DNA of 38,941 nucleotides from a virus. The number at the start of each line of letters is the position of its first letter. Position 1 is the first letter of the stretch. Positions 35,686 through 38,941 of this stretch are shown here, one piece after another. The position numbers and the translations under genes were made by a program. A model generated the notes under the pieces. That model had not been told where the DNA came from and did not search any database. It saw only the letters and a program-made list of their open reading frames with translations. The stretch lies in the IMG/VR virus record IMGVR_UViG_3300042562_001413, positions 1 through 38,941 of that record; one strand, written 5' to 3'.

Positions 35686-36144
35686 TTACTTTTCCATTAC
35701 TAAGATAAGCAAGTCCATGAACGCAGGATATGACTCCTCAGTATCTAGGTCTTTCAACTCTTCCATAGAAATTTCTTCAAATTCAAACTCAATTTCTTTA
35801 GCTAAAAGCTCTTCCATTTTGTTAGCGAACTCAACGTACTTAGGGTTAAACTCTTTTACTTCTGCCTCTGCATCTACATACATAGGGATTGAAATAGAGC
35901 CGTTCTCACCTTCCGTACCATACTCTTTGATTAACTCTTCCCTTAACTCATCATTTGCCTTCTTAATAGTTGACAAAGAGTTAAGTAACATTTTTAATTT
36001 AAACTTGGCAATCATCGGCATTTTATGGCTTAATAAGCCTTTTAAAATTGATTCACCTGTTTGTTGGTTTTGTAAACCCCCTATCTCTGCCTCTAAAGAC
36101 ATGATTTGAGATAGCTTTAGTGTAGCTTTTTTCTTTTGATTCAT
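35686..36144 (-). CDS. Small acidic helical phage protein (DUF1617-like pattern), 152 aa
   Basis: The protein begins MNQKKKATLKLSQI and is helical in its first 85 residues. The motif ELIKEYGTEGENG follows, then a Tyr/Val/Phe segment (YVEFANKMEELLAKEIEFEFEE) and an acidic C-terminus. The order of long helix, KEYG motif and L-L-x-x-E-I/V strand resembles DUF1617-type phage proteins, whose role is unknown. This similarity is from memory and weak. The gene lies 17 bases after the 92-residue gene, probably in one transcript that ends at the following terminator. A strong Glu excess in the last third could chelate metal or mimic DNA, but nothing shows this directly. A fibre assembly chaperone is an alternative because of its closeness to the fibre gene. 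Confidence 0.6.
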   Translation of the reverse strand: MNQKKKATLKLSQIMSLEAEIGGLQNQQTGESILKGLLSHKMPMIAKFKLKMLLNSLSTIKKANDELREELIKEYGTEGENGSISIPMYVDAEAEVKEFNPKYVEFANKMEELLAKEIEFEFEEISMEELKDLDTEESYPAFMDLLILVMEK

Positions 36145-36161
36145 ATAGATTTAAATTTAAA

Positions 36162-36440
36162 TTATTCTTCAATAAGAACTAAGCCTTTTTCATCAGCAAC
36201 AATTTCATACAATACTGAGTTATCAGTACCCCATGTTGCGAATTGCTCGTCAGTCATTTGCACATTTCCTTGTAATAATTGCATACCATTAGCATCAGCT
36301 AAGTAATAGTATAAAGTACAATTTACAGCTGAAGCTGAGAAGCTATTAGCTTGTACATACAATTGAGTAGCTGTTCCTAATGTGGGTACTACTACTGGTT
36401 CGATAGGCTTTAAGCCATTTGTCATAGGTGTTGTTTCCAT
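36162..36440 (-). CDS. Small beta-rich protein of unknown function, 92 aa
   Basis: METTPMTNGLKP begins a Pro/Val-rich arm of about 22 residues. A beta-rich domain follows (QLYVQANSF, CTLYYYLADANG, LLQGNVQMTDEQFATWG), ending VLIEE. Similar small proteins follow fibre genes in Bacteroidota phages, but I know of no assigned function. It could be a fibre tip, cap or assembly factor. A perfect TATATTTG lies 48 bases before the ATG, at the end of the fibre gene, so it may have its own promoter as well as readthrough from the fibre gene. There are no Cys clusters and no membrane segment. Confidence 0.6.
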   Translation of the reverse strand: METTPMTNGLKPIEPVVVPTLGTATQLYVQANSFSASAVNCTLYYYLADANGMQLLQGNVQMTDEQFATWGTDNSVLYEIVADEKGLVLIEE

Positions 36441-36487
36441 TTTTTTTTAATTTAAGTAAAGGTAAGTATTTATTTTTATAATTTAAG

Positions 36488-36495
36488 CAAATATA
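36488..36495 (-). promoter_or_regulatory. Candidate -7 box TATATTTG for the 92-aa gene
   Basis: A perfect TATATTTG box lies in the 69-base gap between the fibre gene stop and the 92-residue gene. No convincing TTG lies 17-23 bases upstream, so the match is partial. Confidence 0.33.
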
Positions 36496-36509
36496 ATTAT
36501 TTATTTTTA

Positions 36510-38941
36510 TTATTCTAGTTGTACTAAAGCTAATTGGTAAGATGACCCACCTATTACTACTTCAACATATTGACTTGTTATTAATGAAACAGTTGCATTT
36601 TGCACATCCCCTAATTGCCAAGCCGCTGATCCTAAACCCGGATCCGCTGTAGTAATACTACCAGCTGTTTCAATACCACTACTACTTACAATTAAGCTAC
36701 TTGCTCCATTAATATTAAAAAGATGTGAGTGTGATGTTGTTGTATCATAATTTGCACCAGCATTATTAGTGAATATGTTGACCGCTATACTAGAGTCAGA
36801 AGTTGTTAACCTTAATAGACCCCCCGCTGTTGTAGTTTGACCTGCAATATGTAGTGTAGTGTAGTTAGCATAAGTTGTTGGAGAAGTTGTACCAAATGCA
36901 ACATTTTTACCTGTTGCCCATAATTGTACTTCACCTGCACCATCTGCCAATACTACCGTACTTGCTAATGTAGTTGTACCTGCATAACCTCCTATAATAG
37001 TATTATTGCTTCCTGTTGTAACAAGACCACCTGCCGATGCTACAGTACTTCTACCAATAAATGTATTATAAGATCCTGTACTTAAATTTGTACCTGCTTG
37101 ATTCCCCACAGCTGTATTCCAATTACCTGAAGTTAATAATAACATTGATTCATAACCTACAGCAGTATTATATTGACCTGTATTATTAACAGCGGTTAAA
37201 CTACCTCTCATTGAATCTCTACCTAATGCTGAGTTATATTGACCCATCATGTTTTGCATAGAATTGTATCCAACAGAAGAGTTATAAAATCCAGCAGTAT
37301 TTGAGTATAAAGAACCTGCACCAATAGCTACATTTGAATTACCAGTAGTGTTACTATATAATGCATTATTACCAAGTGCAGTATTTCGTATTGCTGAAGT
37401 TGTACTATACATTGCAAAATATCCAATTGCTGTATTTTCAGAACCACTAGTATTTGAGTATAAAGGATTAACTCCAACTCCTAAATTTGTGCTAACACTA
37501 TTTGATCCCTTACCTACCATTACCCCATTAATTCTAGCATTACCCCCAACAACATCAAGTTTGAATTCAGGAGCATTTGTTCCAATACCTACATTACCTG
37601 TTGCCCTTTGAAGCATAAAAGCAACAGTTGCTGTACCATATGAATACATCCAAAAATCACCACTTGTAGCATTAACCATCTGCCAATCAGGAGTATTATT
37701 TCTTGCCCAAATAATACCACCGTCATTTGAACTATTATGATTTAAAGAAACGTAATAGTTTGCTGCGGCATTTCCGGAGTTAAATCTAATATCACCTCCA
37801 TCTACTGATAATTTACCTTGAGGGCTTGAAGTACCTATTCCTACATTACCACCTGATGCTATTCTAACAGCAAGTGCACCATTGTCTTTTATATCAAATG
37901 TTTGAGCTGCTCCTCTAAAATCTATACCATTAGAATCATAATCTGTATAAAAAGTACTATTGTATCTTGCTCGTATAACAGGTAATGTAGAATTACTATT
38001 TATTTCTAATCTAGCTCCGGGAGTACTTGTTCCAATACCTATATTACCATTTTGCTTCCAAGTCATTAAAGCTGCAAATGTAACTGCATTCCCAGCGTTA
38101 CCCCCAGCAGTAGATGTTTGTAATGTAAAATCGCCAGTTGATGATGCACATCCTAAAGCACCTGCAAAATTACTTGAAGAACCAGCTCCATATTTCCATC
38201 CACTATCATAATATGTATTAAACCCTATATGAGGGTCATTATTAATTAAATATATTGGCATACCTGCCCCAAACTTTGCAGTAGTATTAGTATATGCTCC
38301 CCCTACAACATCTAATGCTGTAGCAGGGGATGTAGTTCCGATTCCTAATTGCCCACTTGCAGTTAATGTCATAGATTGCGTAAATGTGATTACATCTCCC
38401 GCAGTTCCACTTGCAGCAATAAACCATTTATGTTCACCACTTGTTTGACCATAAGCATTAGCAGTTCCAGTTGCTATATATCTATTGTTAGTACCATCAT
38501 AATATAAATTCGAACCTAAAAATGTGCCATTTGCACTTGAATTATTATATAAAGATGTTCCAATCCCAATTTGTAATGCTTTAAAACTTGTATCCCAAGC
38601 ACTTGGCGTAACTCCTAATCCTATTGCACTTGTACCCTCTTGTAATAAAGAATCCCCTAAATCACTTGTTCCTGTCCACTTAGGTAAATAATCAGTTGTG
38701 CCTGATCCAGATACACCACCCGGAATAGCTTGAGTAGATAAAACACCTGACGCATCTGCCACTACCATTCTACTACCTGTGCCTGCAAGGTTTGCAAAAG
38801 TTGCTGCACCTGTTGCACCATTTAACCTTAAAGATGGACTTGTTCCACCTCCAATAGATAATCCATTTGCATCATTTGTTATAGACCAAGTAAAAGATAC
38901 ACCTGCAACACCTAATAAACTTAAAGATGAATTTGCAGCAG
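36510..38941 (-). CDS. Repeat-rich phage fibre protein (5' end outside window)
   Basis: The frame is open to the right edge and the upstream residues continue the same repeat style (LRLNGATGAATFANLAGTG), so the Met at 38768 is internal. Two repeat classes are seen. From the edge to about 37560 there are four clear GxxGIGTxxPxxxLxV units, with conserved GIGT and a hydrophobic strand. From about 37470 to 36960 there are nine N-[TSV]-x-[AVIL]-G units (NTALGNNAL, NVAIGAGSL, NTAVGYESM), like the trimeric left-handed roll of YadA-type adhesin heads. The C-terminus is a small beta domain ending in LALVQLE. No peptidase S74 autochaperone is visible at that end. It is likely a trimeric tail or head fibre for adsorption. 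Whether it is tail or head cannot be decided here. Confidence 0.78.
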   Translation of the reverse strand, partial: AANSSLSLLGVAGVSFTWSITNDANGLSIGGGTSPSLRLNGATGAATFANLAGTGSRMVVADASGVLSTQAIPGGVSGSGTTDYLPKWTGTSDLGDSLLQEGTSAIGLGVTPSAWDTSFKALQIGIGTSLYNNSSANGTFLGSNLYYDGTNNRYIATGTANAYGQTSGEHKWFIAASGTAGDVITFTQSMTLTASGQLGIGTTSPATALDVVGGAYTNTTAKFGAGMPIYLINNDPHIGFNTYYDSGWKYGAGSSSNFAGALGCASSTGDFTLQTSTAGGNAGNAVTFAALMTWKQNGNIGIGTSTPGARLEINSNSTLPVIRARYNSTFYTDYDSNGIDFRGAAQTFDIKDNGALAVRIASGGNVGIGTSSPQGKLSVDGGDIRFNSGNAAANYYVSLNHNSSNDGGIIWARNNTPDWQMVNATSGDFWMYSYGTATVAFMLQRATGNVGIGTNAPEFKLDVVGGNARINGVMVGKGSNSVSTNLGVGVNPLYSNTSGSENTAIGYFAMYSTTSAIRNTALGNNALYSNTTGNSNVAIGAGSLYSNTAGFYNSSVGYNSMQNMMGQYNSALGRDSMRGSLTAVNNTGQYNTAVGYESMLLLTSGNWNTAVGNQAGTNLSTGSYNTFIGRSTVASAGGLVTTGSNNTIIGGYAGTTTLASTVVLADGAGEVQLWATGKNVAFGTTSPTTYANYTTLHIAGQTTTAGGLLRLTTSDSSIAVNIFTNNAGANYDTTTSHSHLFNINGASSLIVSSSGIETAGSITTADPGLGSAAWQLGDVQNATVSLITSQYVEVVIGGSSYQLALVQLE

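Noticed and set aside
35678-36109. Plus-strand open frame of 143 codons
   Set aside because: It is almost fully antisense to the 152-residue minus-strand gene, which has a consistent neighbour order and its own terminator. The Ser/Asn-rich product is a shadow.
38766-38768. ATG at 38768 as the true start of the fibre gene
   Set aside because: The same frame stays open to the right edge with fibre-like residues and no stop, so the real start is outside the window.
1-38941. tRNA genes, CRISPR arrays, insertion sequences, integrase or attachment sites
   Set aside because: No cloverleaf-like GC-rich islands, spaced repeats, transposase motifs or integrase motifs were seen; nearly all of the window is virion coding sequence.
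1-38941. Terminase, portal or major capsid genes
   Set aside because: None of the proteins shows a Walker-type terminase or a recognisable portal or HK97-fold capsid pattern. They are expected beyond the right edge or elsewhere in the genome.

Overview
This window is one face of a tailed-phage virion module from the crAss-like group (order Crassvirales). The likely host is a Bacteroidota bacterium, plausibly flavobacterial. The sequence is strongly AT-rich. All 17 supported genes lie on the minus strand and should be read from right to left. All 16 visible stop codons are TAA. Intergenic gaps carry TAnnTTTG boxes, the -7 element of Bacteroidota housekeeping promoters. The closest well-studied relatives by architecture are Cellulophaga phage phi14:2 and PhicrAss001; this is recognised from protein motifs and gene order, not from a search.

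Right part (about 38.9 to 31.7 kb): adhesion and accessory virion genes. A fibre protein enters from the right edge and carries GIGT-type and YadA-head-like repeats. Four small genes of unknown function follow. Next come a 752-residue protein with Ig/FN3-like domains and a C-terminal von Willebrand A domain, and a 186-residue Cys-rich/FN3 protein. This part is divided by short promoter-like and terminator elements, including two convincing intrinsic terminators at 31660-31692 and 35633-35663.

Middle part (31.6 to 22.7 kb): a metallophosphoesterase with an HTH-like N-terminus, a crAss-type conserved protein of unknown function, and the tail assembly block. That block holds a 225-residue ring/adaptor, a 314-residue P22 gp4/T7 gp11-like tubular protein and a 1813-residue P22 gp10-like tail hub or muzzle. 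Its genes overlap by one base (TAATG) or sit a few bases apart.

Left part (22.7 to 1 kb): proteins probably carried inside the capsid and ejected. These are an 857-residue protein with a zinc ribbon and a lytic transglycosylase, three proteins of 570, 783 and 1062 residues, and an open frame of at least 4231 codons that runs off the left edge. The giant protein has an HEAFH zincin motif at residue 2041 and the DFDID catalytic motif of crAss-like virion RNA polymerases at residue 3525.

Working model (inference): the fibre and vWA proteins bind the cell, the rings and muzzle form the short tail, the transglycosylase helps open the wall, and the giant polymerase enters with the DNA to transcribe early genes. 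Host RNA polymerase would then read this late block from TAnnTTTG promoters. Terminase, portal and major capsid protein are not in the window. No tRNA, CRISPR array, insertion sequence or integrase was seen, and no gene-free stretch exceeds 300 bases.
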